Positions 12,286 through 21,039 of a stretch of DNA of 64,000 nucleotides are shown here, piece by piece; within the stretch, counting starts at the first letter, position 1, and every line of letters starts with the position of its first letter. The notes beneath the pieces are model-generated. The model had not been told where the DNA came from. It did not search any database and was given only the letters and a program-made list of their open reading frames with translations. The stretch is from Macrostomum hystrix (Eukaryota; Platyhelminthes; Macrostomidae): NCBI GenBank assembly GCA_950097015.1, contig CATNEN010000005.1, forward strand, positions 1,116,001 to 1,180,000. The letters run 5' to 3'. The position numbers were made by a program, and so were the translations under genes.

Positions 12286-13908
12286 TTAACCGTTTCTTCC
12301 GCCCCTCGATCCGCCGCCCCTCGATCCGCCGCCCCTCGATCCGCCGCCCCTCGATCCGCCGCCACTCGATCCGCCGCCCCTCGATCCGCCGCCCCTCGAT
12401 ACGCCGCCACTCGATCCGCCGCCCCTCGATCCGCCGCCCCTCGATCCGCCGCCCCTCGATCCGCCGCCCCTCGATCCGCCGCCACTCGATCCGCCGCCCC
12501 TCGATCCGCCGCCACTCGATCCGCCGCCCCTCGATCCGCCGCCCCTCGATACGCCGCCAATCGATCCGCCGCCTCTCGATCCGCCGCCTCTCGATCCGCC
12601 GCCTCTCGATCCGCTGCCAATCGATCCGCTGCCTTTTGATCCACTTCCGACCCTGGATCCACTTCCTACTCTTGATCCACTTCCTACTCTTGATCCACTT
12701 CCGACTCTTGATCCACTTCCGACCCTGGATCCACTTCCTACTCTTGATCCACTTCCTACTCTTGATCCACTTCCGACTCTTGATCCACTTCCGACTCTTG
12801 ATCCACTTCCGACTCTTGATCCACTTCCTACTCTTGATCCACTTCCGACTCTTGATCCACTTCCGACTCTTGATCCACTTCCGACTCTTGATCCACTTCC
12901 GACTCTTGATCCACTTCCTACTCTTGATCCACTTCCGACTCTTGATCCACTTCCGCCTCTTGATCCACTTCCGACTCTTGATCCACTTCCTAATCTTGAT
13001 CCGCTTCCGAATCTTGATCCACTTCCTAATCTTGATCCGCTTCCGAATCTTGATCCACTTCCGACTTTTGATTCACTTCCGACTCTTGATCCACTTCCGA
13101 CTCTTGATCCGCTTCCGAATCTTGATCCACTTCCGACTTTTAATTCACTTCCGACTCTTGATCCACTTCCGAATCTTGATCCACTTCCGACTCTTGATCC
13201 ACTTCCGACTCTTGATCCGCTTCCGACTCTTGATCCGCTTCCGAATCTTGATCCACTTCCTAATCTTGATCCGCTTCCGAATCTTGATCCACTTCCGACT
13301 TTTGATTCACTTCCGAATCTTGATCCAGTTTTGACTCTTGATCCACTTCCGACTTTTGATCCACTTCCTAATCTCGATGCGCTTCCGACCCTGGATCCGC
13401 TTCTGACCATGGATCCACTTCCAATGGCGACGCCGATCCTGGGTCCCCTGGGATGTCTTGCGCTGCTCTTTAGATCCTTGACACTGACAGAATTAGTTTT
13501 AGGTGCTACGGACTTCTGATTCTTGGCAGCGTTCTTGGCTTTCTTGTCTTTCGCTCCGGCGCGGAACCTACTTGGCGACTTGGCCTGAATCTTTGGATGA
13601 CTGATGTGGGCATTTAATTTTTTGCCAGCCTTATCCACCGGGTGAAAGTGCGGGTCGCCTGCTTTCGGGTTGCCGTGGTGGATGGGCTTGGAGTTTTTGC
13701 CTTCGCTGACTTTTTTTGCCACTTGCTTGGCCAACTTTTTCCTAGAGAGTTCAAAATAGTTTTTTAATGATGCTTTAATCCCTAAAAAAGGTTCTGTTAA
13801 ATAAGATAATCTGGTTAAATTAACAAATGCTCTATAAATATCTGCAGGTAGATTCTCGGAGGACGAAACTCGAGGGCCAACCTGAAAGGCACTAATGAGT
13901 GAGTACAC
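12286..13908 (-). CDS. Lys-rich protein with long Gly-Ser-Arg repeat tail (copy 1)
   Basis: Family not recognised. The frame has a basic Lys-rich segment (KKLAKQVAKKVSEGKNSK, AGAKDKKAKNAAKNQK) followed by about 370 residues of repeats. These are first GSGSRV-type (18-bp units), then GGGSR-type (15-bp units), ending in GGRNG. The first about 55 codons overlap SINE-B sequence and are probably not coding. A splice acceptor at 13743/13742 (CTCTCTAG before GAAAAAG) is kept in the other copy (CTCTCCAG near 18449), so the true exon probably starts at 13741 with an upstream exon I could not place. The repeat tail is strongly basic. A secreted matrix, adhesive or nucleic-acid-binding role is possible but unproven. 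The second copy is frameshifted, so coding status is uncertain. Confidence 0.5.
   Translation of the reverse strand: MYSLISAFQVGPRVSSSENLPADIYRAFVNLTRLSYLTEPFLGIKASLKNYFELSRKKLAKQVAKKVSEGKNSKPIHHGNPKAGDPHFHPVDKAGKKLNAHISHPKIQAKSPSRFRAGAKDKKAKNAAKNQKSVAPKTNSVSVKDLKSSARHPRGPRIGVAIGSGSMVRSGSRVGSASRLGSGSKVGSGSRVKTGSRFGSESKVGSGSRFGSGSRLGSGSRFGSGSRVGSGSRVGSGSRVGSGSRFGSGSRVGSELKVGSGSRFGSGSRVGSGSRVGSESKVGSGSRFGSGSRLGSGSRFGSGSRLGSGSRVGSGSRGGSGSRVGSGSRVGSGSRVGSGSRVGSGSRVGSGSRVGSGSRVGSGSRVGSGSRVGSGSRVGSGSRVGSGSRVGSGSRVGSGSRVGSGSRVGSGSRVGSGSRVGSGSKGSGSIGSGSRGGGSRGGGSRGGGSIGGVSRGGGSRGGGSSGGGSRGGGSSGGGSRGGGSRGGGSRGGGSRGGGSSGGVSRGGGSRGGGSSGGGSRGGGSRGGGSRGGGSRGGRNG
12299..13420. repeat. Coding-frame minisatellites, 15-bp then 18-bp units
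   Basis: From about 12299 to 12640 the unit is ccgcccctcgatccg (15 bp). From about 12641 to 13420 it is gatccacttccgactctt (18 bp). Both unit lengths are multiples of 3, so all frames stay open on both strands. The plus-strand Ile/His/Phe/Leu frame at 12171-13334 and the minus-strand Ala/Asp/Arg frame are shadows of these repeats. Confidence 0.93.
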
Positions 13909-14060
13909 TGCCTGGCGATGAGGAAATCAGGGCAGACGTACGGTATCTGTGTGCGTGTGTATTCGGGAGTCAGAAAGGGGCAGTATTGCTTCCTGGCTGA
14001 CTGCGGGTCTAGTGTAAGTGATGAGCCGTTGCCTGCAGCCTATCTGCCATTATTCATATT
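13895..14060 (+). mobile_element. SINE-B fragment
   Basis: It shares gtacactgcct, gatgaggaaatcagggcagacgt and ctgactgcgggtctagtgt with the other SINE-B copies at 18605, 34950 and 46140. It is inside the duplicated cassette, so it was present before the duplication. Confidence 0.7.
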
Positions 14061-14196
14061 GTATATAACATCCACTAGCAACAACAGTAACAAATTGAGT
14101 AGGTCTAGACACGATGCTACAAAATCCCGAGAAGGTTTTTAATCTAAATCATTAATCATTCTAAAAAATACGATCGAGACTACTGGTATGCGAAAC

Positions 14197-14565
14197 CTAC
14201 GATGGAACGCTGACAATGTTGCCGTGGTCTTTCGGCAGATTTTTTATCATTCGCAGTGTACTCGGCTGCCGTAGAAAGTTTTTCACGTCCTTCATCGACT
14301 TGAAGGATCGCACAACGCCAGCGCCGATGCGAACGACGTACGGCGCAGCCAAGCGAGCGGCAACAATGATGAGTGGATTCCTGCGCTGACGACGAAGGAG
14401 GGTGGCCTCCGTGCGAACCACTTGGCTGCTGCTGCTGCTGCTTTCATTGTCGCGCTCATCTGTCAATATTTCTGTCAAAGCAGGTGAGATCAGGACAAAT
14501 GCCACCAATAGCATCCATGCTACTGCTGCCATCCAAATCAATTCAAGTTGGTTTACACTGACCAC
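14197..14565 (-). CDS. Small secreted cationic precursor peptide (copy 1)
   Basis: 122 residues. Residues 8-30 form a hydrophobic signal-peptide-like segment (LIWMAAVAWMLLVAF...). Next is an acidic and Ser-rich spacer (TDERDNESSSSSSQ), then a furin-type basic site RRQRR near residue 60. The remaining segment of about 60 residues is rich in Arg/Lys with few acidic residues (VVRIGAGVVRSFKSMK). The order signal, acidic pro-region, dibasic site and cationic tail is typical of processed host-defence or other bioactive peptides, but I recognise no family. The second copy (18923-19366) keeps the frame although it differs by in-frame indels, which supports a real protein. A TATA box lies about 86 bp upstream in both copies. 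Confidence 0.65.
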   Translation of the reverse strand: MVSVNQLELIWMAAVAWMLLVAFVLISPALTEILTDERDNESSSSSSQVVRTEATLLRRQRRNPLIIVAARLAAPYVVRIGAGVVRSFKSMKDVKNFLRQPSTLRMIKNLPKDHGNIVSVPS

Positions 14566-14650
14566 GCTCTCTTCCAGTCAGCTAATTTGGTGGTAGATGG
14601 GCCAGCAGGAAGCGAAGAGAAAATAATTTGCGCGGTAAGCGTGGTCACAC

Positions 14651-14656
14651 TTTATA
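14651..14656 (-). promoter_or_regulatory. TATA box of secreted precursor copy 1
   Basis: GATATAAAG on the minus strand places TATAAA 86-91 bp before the ATG at 14565. The same element at the same distance is present in the second copy (19457-19452). Confidence 0.5.
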
Positions 14657-15301
14657 TCTGCCACTGTTTTAGCTAGGGAAAACTGGTTCTAACTGGTCCA
14701 GACTTATGCAGTGTGCAAATGCAGTGTTAATAAGTCAAAGCCATAAAAAGCTGCTACAAAAAATGTTTATATTTTTGCTCGTGGTGAAAGAACATTCCTG
14801 CATGCCACTTAACTATATCTTAGCTATATATTGAGCCGTGAAATATCGCGCTGACTTTAAGATACGCACAAATATCGCTCCACCTTATGCTCTTCAAGGT
14901 GTTTCCTGTTAATATAGGTAGATATACTCGTAGTTATTAACGGGCACTCTTATTTTAATTAACCTAATCGTTATTTTAATACCTATAAATATACAACACG
15001 AATAATGAGTACTATCTCTTATTATAGTTGTCCGATGATGTTATGCCTAGTTTTGCATCACAAGCTCTCCAAAAAACGTGTAGCCAAGAAGAAAAGATAA
15101 CTTTGTTTCCTATTTTAGCTTGGAAAGCTAAATAAGCAGTGAAGATACTGACTTATTCATGCCCTATTACTGCTAAATGCGTGCGTCTACTTATAATTAT
15201 ATTTGAGTTTCGTGCATGCGTCAATCATGTAACAAACTGCATTCCAGTAAAAAATACATGGGTAAAATTGACCACCAGTACTGAGTGAAGTTAGTTTTAT
15301 A

Positions 15302-15411
15302 TCAAACCCGGAACGCCCTCAGAGCCCCAGCTAGGTCGAATTCGTTGGGAAACTGCGGACCATCTCTGCTGCTTCCACGAGGCAGCATTTCCTTGTCCAT
15401 TTCAGACTGCA
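15302..15411 (-). pseudogene. Truncated BIR-gene 3' end (copy 1)
   Basis: Only about the last 36 codons of the BIR protein (ending ALRAFRV) remain. The frame is cut at 15411, where homology to copies 2 and 3 stops. The 3' flank up to about 15020 also matches the other copies. Confidence 0.8.
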
Positions 15412-16690
15412 GTTCCGTGCGCGCTCTCATGCGCGCTCACAATTGCCTTCCTGCCGCAGCTTTCAGCTCGGCTGTGCCAGAGCCCATTCCCCTAATAGGT
15501 TAGCCGCTCATGGTTGAGGGCTGTCTAAGGTTAAAATAAGGAGAAAGTAACAGCATGGCGGAAAGATTTAAATCGTTATTAAATTGGCCTAATGTTTAAA
15601 TAATTGGCGAGTGCTGATAATTTATTAGGCTGAACAGATCCCTTGCCCGAGCCCGTACTTCCCGCCTAGACTAAAAGTGCAGCCCCGTAGAAATAACAAT
15701 CACAAACCGCTGCACGGGTTACTTATCTGGAGTCGCTTCGGCCGCGTGCTGCAATCCCGTTGTTCTCGGGGAAGGGGGTGGGGTAAGACAGCAGAGACAG
15801 GGGAGGGAAGTGCTGTGAGTTGGCAGGGGCCAACACGCTTGGAGCTCAAGGCTCAATTCAACGGCGCACCTAAAGAGGTGGCTCGCGCTCAGGGGGAATG
15901 GGGACAGGCAATGGGCCTGCGCTAGCCGTGGAGCTCTAAGCTCTAGGGTCTAAGCCCTAAGTGGGTCTGGGGGATAAGTCCTGGGTCCGGTGGGATTCCG
16001 GCCCGGCAACGGTAAACCCGGCAGGGAGAAGGGGAAGAGCCGGTGGGAGAAAAGAGGTCCTAGAGGGAGCAGCGCAGCGCGCTTGCTTAAATAGGTCTTG
16101 CAGCACGCCAACCCCGACATCCATCAAAGCAACCCGCATTCGCGCCCGCCTGTCAACGGGGAATCGAAGCGACGACAGGCCGCCCCAATTGCCCAATGAA
16201 CCGGCGGCGGGAAACGACAGATGTTCTGCGCGAACAGCCGTCGGCAGTCAGCCAGCGACTATTATTCCGCCGGGACAATGGGAAGCGCAGGCGCCGACCT
16301 GCCTACAGTGACATTTACATGTATCTAAAAGGAAGGAGGTCATAAAGTCGAGCTGGGCTCGAATACTGTAAAGAAGTGGGGACATGAAGAATTAATGATC
16401 ACTCATAACGCCCGAGTGATCCCCTATATCTGATCGCGGTTTGGAGGAGAATTATGACCTAAACTACTCATACAATAAAAGTTATGGCCACGATCAGTCA
16501 TTCCTACGGGGGTCTAGACAACTCCGGAGAAAGGGGATTCGGCAGCTACTTGATTCACCGCCGCCCCAAACCCGGCCCTACGATCTTGTTTGTGACCAGC
16601 TGCTATGTGGGTCGCAATTATTAGCTACTTAAAAATTTGAAAAATTATGCTGGCTCACATTCCCACTCGATTCCCGCAGCACACTCCACA
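15412..16690. other. GC-rich unrelated insert between duplicated segments
   Basis: This block interrupts the duplicated cassette and is compositionally unlike its surroundings, with runs such as cccggcaacggtaaacccgg. Open frames at 15677-15925 and 15961-16311 on the plus strand have no recognisable signature. It could be an insertion of an element or foreign/rearranged DNA. I found no terminal repeats and no protein evidence. Confidence 0.5.
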
Positions 16691-16740
16691 TCATTTACAT
16701 ATATTACATATTCTTTACAATACTTATAATAAGCATTACC

Positions 16741-17830
16741 TATTATTAGTTGTCCGATGATGTCATTCCTAGTTTTACATCACAGAAGCTCTCTAAAAAG
16801 CGCGTAGCCAAGAAGAAAAGATAACTTTGTTTCCTATTTTAGCTTGGAAAGCTAAATAAGCAGTGAAGATACTGACTTATTCATGCCCTATTACTGCTAA
16901 ATGCGTGCGTCTACTTATAATTATATTTGAGTTTCGTGCATGCGTCAATCATGTAACAAACTGCATTCCAGTAAAAAATACATGGGTAAAATTGACCACC
17001 AGTACTGAGTGAAGTTAGTTTTATATCAAACCCGGAACGCCCTCAGAGCCCCAGCTAGGTCGAATTCGTTGGGAAACTGCGGACCATCTCTGCTGCTTCC
17101 ACGAGGCAGCATTTCCTTGTCCATTTCGGACTGCAGTTCCGAGATGAGCTTCGACAGTTGCAGCTTGGCCCGCTGCCGGATGAAACGCCGCGCAATGCAC
17201 AACAGCACCACCGTGTCGTTGAAGCCGATTCCGCATGCTGCCATCGCGTACGGACTGTCCATCTCGAGCTTCATCAGTCGCATCAGTTCGTTGTGATCCT
17301 GGCGCAGGTAAGACGGTGGATAATTTGGTGGTCTCGAGGTCTGACTTCGAAGCCAGTCCAGACCACGAGAAGCTTTCAGGAAGAAGCACAATGGGCTGAA
17401 CTTTGCGTGCTCCAGCTCCGGCGAGTCGCTGGGATTCCAGTCTCGCAAGCCGAGGTCGCAAAAGAAGCACTTTACGTGATCTGCTTCGTTCAAGTAATAA
17501 AAGCCTGCCTCGACCATGCTCTCGTGACTTTGACAGCTTCTCTCGAGCTCCTTCCGTGAACGTGCGCAGGCGAGACTCGCGACTCACTTGATGGAGACTA
17601 GCGGCGCTCGAGATCAAGTAGACGACCGCGTTGATGCACTCGTACTGGTCGCCTTGACTACGTGAGCGCGTCAGCGGCTTCAGGCGAAAGTACAGAGTTT
17701 CTGAGATGTGCCTGAAAGCGGCTTCAAGATGCGACGAGAATCGATCCGGGAGAGCCTCATTACTCATGCGAAGACTTAATCTAGTAAAAACCAGACAACT
17801 TATAGTTCTAAATAAAATGTCGGAAAATTT
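16741..17830. repeat. Segmental duplication, extra BIR copy (copy 2)
   Basis: It starts at tattattagttgtccgatgatg and ends at gtcggaaaattt, matching 19941-21039. At 17830 it joins directly to the start of the second cassette (cccatcgctacaatt, as at 11838), giving a clear duplication junction. Confidence 0.88.
17026..17767 (-). pseudogene. BIR-domain gene, frameshifted (copy 2)
   Basis: It is nearly identical to the intact copy at 20232-20978, but five bases are missing near 17546-17552 (ctctcgagctcc against ctctcgagccatcttcc). The frame therefore breaks just inside the BIR domain, between RTFTEG and the RSCQSHES segment. The downstream part from MVEAGFYYLN to ALRAFRV stays open (17026-17517). 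A short product starting at that Met would lack the first part of the BIR fold. Unless rescued by another exon, this copy is a pseudogene. Confidence 0.8.
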
Positions 17831-18165
17831 CCCATCGCTACAATTCATTAATACTATTCTGAATTTTGTTTGGCGACTTGGCCTGAATCTTCGGATTGGA
17901 GCACAACTTGTAGTGTCTTTGAGTTGCTCATTTTGATCGCCGCACATCCATCACATTAGCTATAATTACCTATCTCTTAAACTCACATTTCGTTCAAAAT
18001 CTGCCTTCAAATGTTTTTCCACAATTTGAGTCCCATGCGTGATGCCATTTCAAAAGTATATAAAAAGCAAAGCGATTATTTGTTTATAAATATACTGCAC
18101 ATCAAGTTAATTGATGACTCATATTAGTTTTATTGAATTTCTAATCGGCAACTGAATCTCAATAA

Positions 18166-18466
18166 TCAAAGTCCGCCGCCCCTCGATCCGCTGCCAATCG
18201 ATCCGCTGCCAATCGATCCGCCGCCACTCGAATCGCCGCCACTCGATCCGCTGCCCCGTCGATCCGCCGCCCTTCGATCCGCCGCCTCTCGATCCGCCAT
18301 TTTTCGATCCACCGCCTCTGGACCCACCGCCTCTAGATCCACCGGCTTTCGTTTCACTGTCGGGTCGGCTGTTTTCCGGTTGCCGTGGTGGATGGGCTTG
18401 GACTTTTTGCCTTCGCTGACTCTTTTTGCCACTTGCTTGGCAAAAATTTTCCTGGAGAGTTCAAAA
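18166..18466 (-). pseudogene. GSR-repeat protein, degenerate copy 2
   Basis: The Lys-rich start (KRVSEGKKSKPIHHGNRK) matches copy 1, but the frame shifts shortly after. The repeat region is then read as DREAAD-type residues before returning to Gly/Ser, and the long 18-bp array is absent. The splice acceptor before GAAAATTTTTGCC at about 18449 is retained. Confidence 0.65.
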
Positions 18467-18604
18467 TAGTTTTTTATGATGCTTTATCTCTAAAAAAGGT
18501 TTTGTTAAATAAAATTATCTGGTTAAATTAACCTATTAACCTGTTAACAAATACTCTATAAATATCAGGTAGATTCTCGGAAGACGAAACTCGAGGCACT
18601 AATG

Positions 18605-18760
18605 AATGAGTACACTGCCTGATGATTAGATAATCAGGGCAGACGTACGGTATCTGTGTGCGTGTGTACTCGGGAGTCAGCGAAAGGGGCAGGATTGCCT
18701 CCTGGCTGACTGCGGGTCTCGTGTCACTAAGTGATGTGCCGTTGCGTGCAGCCCATCTGC
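18605..18760 (+). mobile_element. SINE-B fragment (second cassette)
   Basis: Same landmarks as at 13895 (agtacactgcctgatgat, cagggcagacgtacgg, ctgactgcgggtctcgtgt). It is the duplicated partner of that copy. Confidence 0.7.
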
Positions 18761-18922
18761 CATTATTCATATTGTTATTATTCGTATATAACATCCACTA
18801 GTAATACCAGTAACAAATTGAGTAGGTCTACTAGACACGGCGTTACAAAATCCCGAGAAGGTTTTTAATCTAAATCACTAATCATTCTAAAAAATACTAT
18901 CAAGACTACAGGTATGCGAAAC

Positions 18923-19366
18923 CTACGATGGAACGCTGACAATGTCTTTCGGCAGATCTCTTATCGTTCGCAGCAGAGTATTCGGTTGACGAAGAGTTGA
19001 AATAATGAAAGAATTTTTCACGTTCTTCATCGACTTGAAGGATCGCACAACGCCAGCGCCGATGCGAACGACGTCCTGCGCAGCCGAGCGAACGTAGCGA
19101 ACGGCGTTCGGCGCAGCCGAGCGAACGATGCGAACGGCGTGCGGCACAGCCGAGCGAACGAGGCCAATGATGAATGAATTCCTGCGCTGACGCCGAAGGA
19201 GGGTGGCCTCCGTGCGAACCACTTGGCTGCTGCTGCTGCTGCTTTCATTGTCGCGCTCATCTGTCAATATTTCTGTTAAAGCAGGTGAGATCAGGGCAAA
19301 CGCCACCAATAGCATCCATGCTACTGCTGCCATCCAAATCAATTCAAGTTGGTTTACACTGACCAC
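18923..19366 (-). CDS. Small secreted cationic precursor peptide (copy 2)
   Basis: 147 residues. The signal segment, acidic Ser-rich spacer and RRQRR site match copy 1. After the site this copy carries extra near-repeats of about 11 residues (VRSAVPHAVRI, VRSAAPNAVRY, VRSAAQDVVRI) before the shared GAGVVRSFKS segment. Copy 1 has a shorter version. The length differences are in-frame, and the shared C-terminus (LPKD...IVSVPS) is retained, which argues for protein-level constraint. The Arg every 3-4 residues among small hydrophobic residues could form a cationic amphipathic helix. Secretion and furin-type processing are inferred, and activity is unknown. Confidence 0.65.
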   Translation of the reverse strand: MVSVNQLELIWMAAVAWMLLVAFALISPALTEILTDERDNESSSSSSQVVRTEATLLRRQRRNSFIIGLVRSAVPHAVRIVRSAAPNAVRYVRSAAQDVVRIGAGVVRSFKSMKNVKNSFIISTLRQPNTLLRTIRDLPKDIVSVPS

Positions 19367-19451
19367 GCTCTCTTCCAGTCAGCTAATTTGGTGGTAGATG
19401 GGCCAGCAAGAAGCGAAGAGAAAATAATTTGCGCGGTAAGCATGGTCACAC

Positions 19452-19457
19452 TTTATA
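19452..19457 (-). promoter_or_regulatory. TATA box of secreted precursor copy 2
   Basis: TATAAA on the minus strand 86-91 bp before the ATG at 19366, conserved with copy 1 in sequence and spacing. Confidence 0.5.
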
Positions 19458-20231
19458 TCTGCCACTGTTTTAGCTAGGGAAAACTGGTTCTAACCGGTCC
19501 AGACTGGTTTGCTATATCCGAGTGGCTCTATCAAAATCCTAATTCCGACGCTAAACGGAAACTAAAGTTCGCTCGTACCTAAAGGCAAATTTTAATTTTA
19601 GTTTGCTCTTGGCAACAGTGCAAATGCACTGTTTAAGTCAAAGCCATAAAAAGCTGCTACAAAAAATTGTTCATATTTTTGCTCGTGGCACATTCCTGCA
19701 TGTCATGCTAAATGCAAAGTACACTTAACTATATCTTAGCTTCATTGAGCCGTGAAATATGGCGCTGACTTAAAGATTCGATACGCACAGATATCGCTCC
19801 ACCTTATATTTTTCAAGGTGTTTCCTGTTAATTTACGTAGACATAGTTATTAATAGGCACTCTTGTAGAAAAGACATTTGTTTTTTAATTTACCTAATGG
19901 TTATTTTAGTACATATTCTTTACAATACTAATAATAAGCATTACCTATTATTAGTTGTCCGATGATGTCATTCCTAGTTTTACATCACAGAAGCTCTCTA
20001 AAAAGCGCGTAGCCAAGAAGAAAAGATAACTTTGTTTCCTATTTTAGCTTGGAAAGCTAAATAAGCAGTGAAGATACTGACTTATTCATGCCATATTACT
20101 TCTAAATGCATGCGTCTACTTTATAATTATATTTGAGTTTCGTGCATGCGTCAATCATATAAAAAATTGCACTCCAGTAAAAAATACATGGGTTAAATTG
20201 ACCACCAGTACTGAGTGAAGTTAGTTTTATA

Positions 20232-20978
20232 TCAAACCCGGAACGCCCTCAGAGCCCCAGCTAGGTCGAATTCGTTGGGAAACTGCGGACCATCTCTGCT
20301 GCTTCCACGAGGCAGCATTTCCTTGTCCATTTCGGACTGCAGTTCCGAGATGAGCTCCGACAGTTGCAGCTTGGCCCGCTGCCGGATGAAACGCCGCGCG
20401 ATGCACAACAGCACCACGGTGTCGTTGAAGCCGATTCCGCATGCTGCCATCGCGTACGGACTATCCATCTCGAGCTTCATCAGTCGCATCAGTTCGTTGT
20501 GATCCTGGCGCAGGTAAGACGGTGGATAATTTGGTGGTCTCGAGGTCTGACTTCGAAGCCAGTCCAGACCACGAGAAGCTTTCAAGAAGAAGCACAATGG
20601 GCTGAACTTTGCGTGCTCCAGCTCCGGCGAGTCGCTGGGATTCCAGTCTCGCAAGCCGAGGTCGCAAAAGAAGCACTTTACGTGATCTGCTTCGTTCAAG
20701 TAATAAAAGCCTGCCTCGACCATGCTCTCGTGACTTTGACAGCTTCTCTCGAGCCATCTTCCTTCCGTGAACGTGCGCAGGCGAGACTCGCGACTCACTT
20801 GATGGAGACTAGCGGCGCTCGAGATCAAGTAGACGACCGCGTTGATGCACTCGTACTGGTCGCCTTGACTACGTGAGCGCGCCAGCGGCTTCAGGCGAAA
20901 GTACAGAGTTTCTGAGATGTGCCTGAAAGCGGCTTCAAGATGCGACGAGAATCGATCCGGGAGAGCCTCATTACTCAT
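20232..20978 (-). CDS. BIR-domain protein (IAP family), intact copy 3
   Basis: 248 residues in one open frame. A single BIR domain spans about residues 64-135: RTF start, AGFYYL, then zinc ligands C102, C105, H122 and C129 with the exact CX2CX16HX6C spacing. A helical segment near residues 155-210 (MAACGIGFNDTVVLLCIARRF) resembles a UBA-type domain by position and pattern. No RING finger follows before the stop at ALRAFRV. IAP proteins use BIR domains to bind caspases or IAP-binding-motif proteins. Without a RING this one would not be an E3 ligase itself. The start at 20978 (MSNEALPDRF) is the first Met in frame. Two damaged copies lie upstream in the window. Confidence 0.85.
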   Translation of the reverse strand: MSNEALPDRFSSHLEAAFRHISETLYFRLKPLARSRSQGDQYECINAVVYLISSAASLHQVSRESRLRTFTEGRWLERSCQSHESMVEAGFYYLNEADHVKCFFCDLGLRDWNPSDSPELEHAKFSPLCFFLKASRGLDWLRSQTSRPPNYPPSYLRQDHNELMRLMKLEMDSPYAMAACGIGFNDTVVLLCIARRFIRQRAKLQLSELISELQSEMDKEMLPRGSSRDGPQFPNEFDLAGALRAFRV

Positions 20979-21039
20979 GCCAAGACTTAATCTAGTAAAA
21001 ACCAGACAACTTATAGTTCTAAATAAAATGTCGGAAAAT

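Larger units (their letters stand above)
11838..15411. repeat. Segmental duplication, copy 1 (GSR protein, secreted precursor, BIR tail)
   Basis: It begins at cccatcgctacaatt and carries the same order as 17831-21039: GSR-repeat frame, SINE-B fragment, secreted precursor, then BIR tail. The BIR part breaks off at 15411 after gactgcagttccg, where unrelated GC-rich DNA starts. Many stretches, such as cttcaaatgtttttccacaa and aagaaaagataactttg, are identical or nearly so between copies. Confidence 0.85.
17831..21039. repeat. Segmental duplication, copy 2 of full cassette
   Basis: It contains a broken GSR frame, a SINE-B fragment, an intact secreted precursor and the intact BIR gene, in the same order and orientation as 11838-15411. 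The GSR array is much shorter here. Confidence 0.88.

Noticed and set aside
12171-13334. 387-codon plus-strand frame with IHFRLL repeats
   Set aside because: Shadow of the 15/18-bp arrays of the GSR frame on the other strand.
14680-14700. NF-kB-like site (gggaaaactg) upstream of the secreted precursor
   Set aside because: It does not fit the full GGGRNNYYCC pattern, and a single weak match is expected by chance.
17158-20876. Plus-strand open frames over the BIR copies
   Set aside because: They lie opposite a frame with an exact BIR zinc-ligand pattern and show no family signature.
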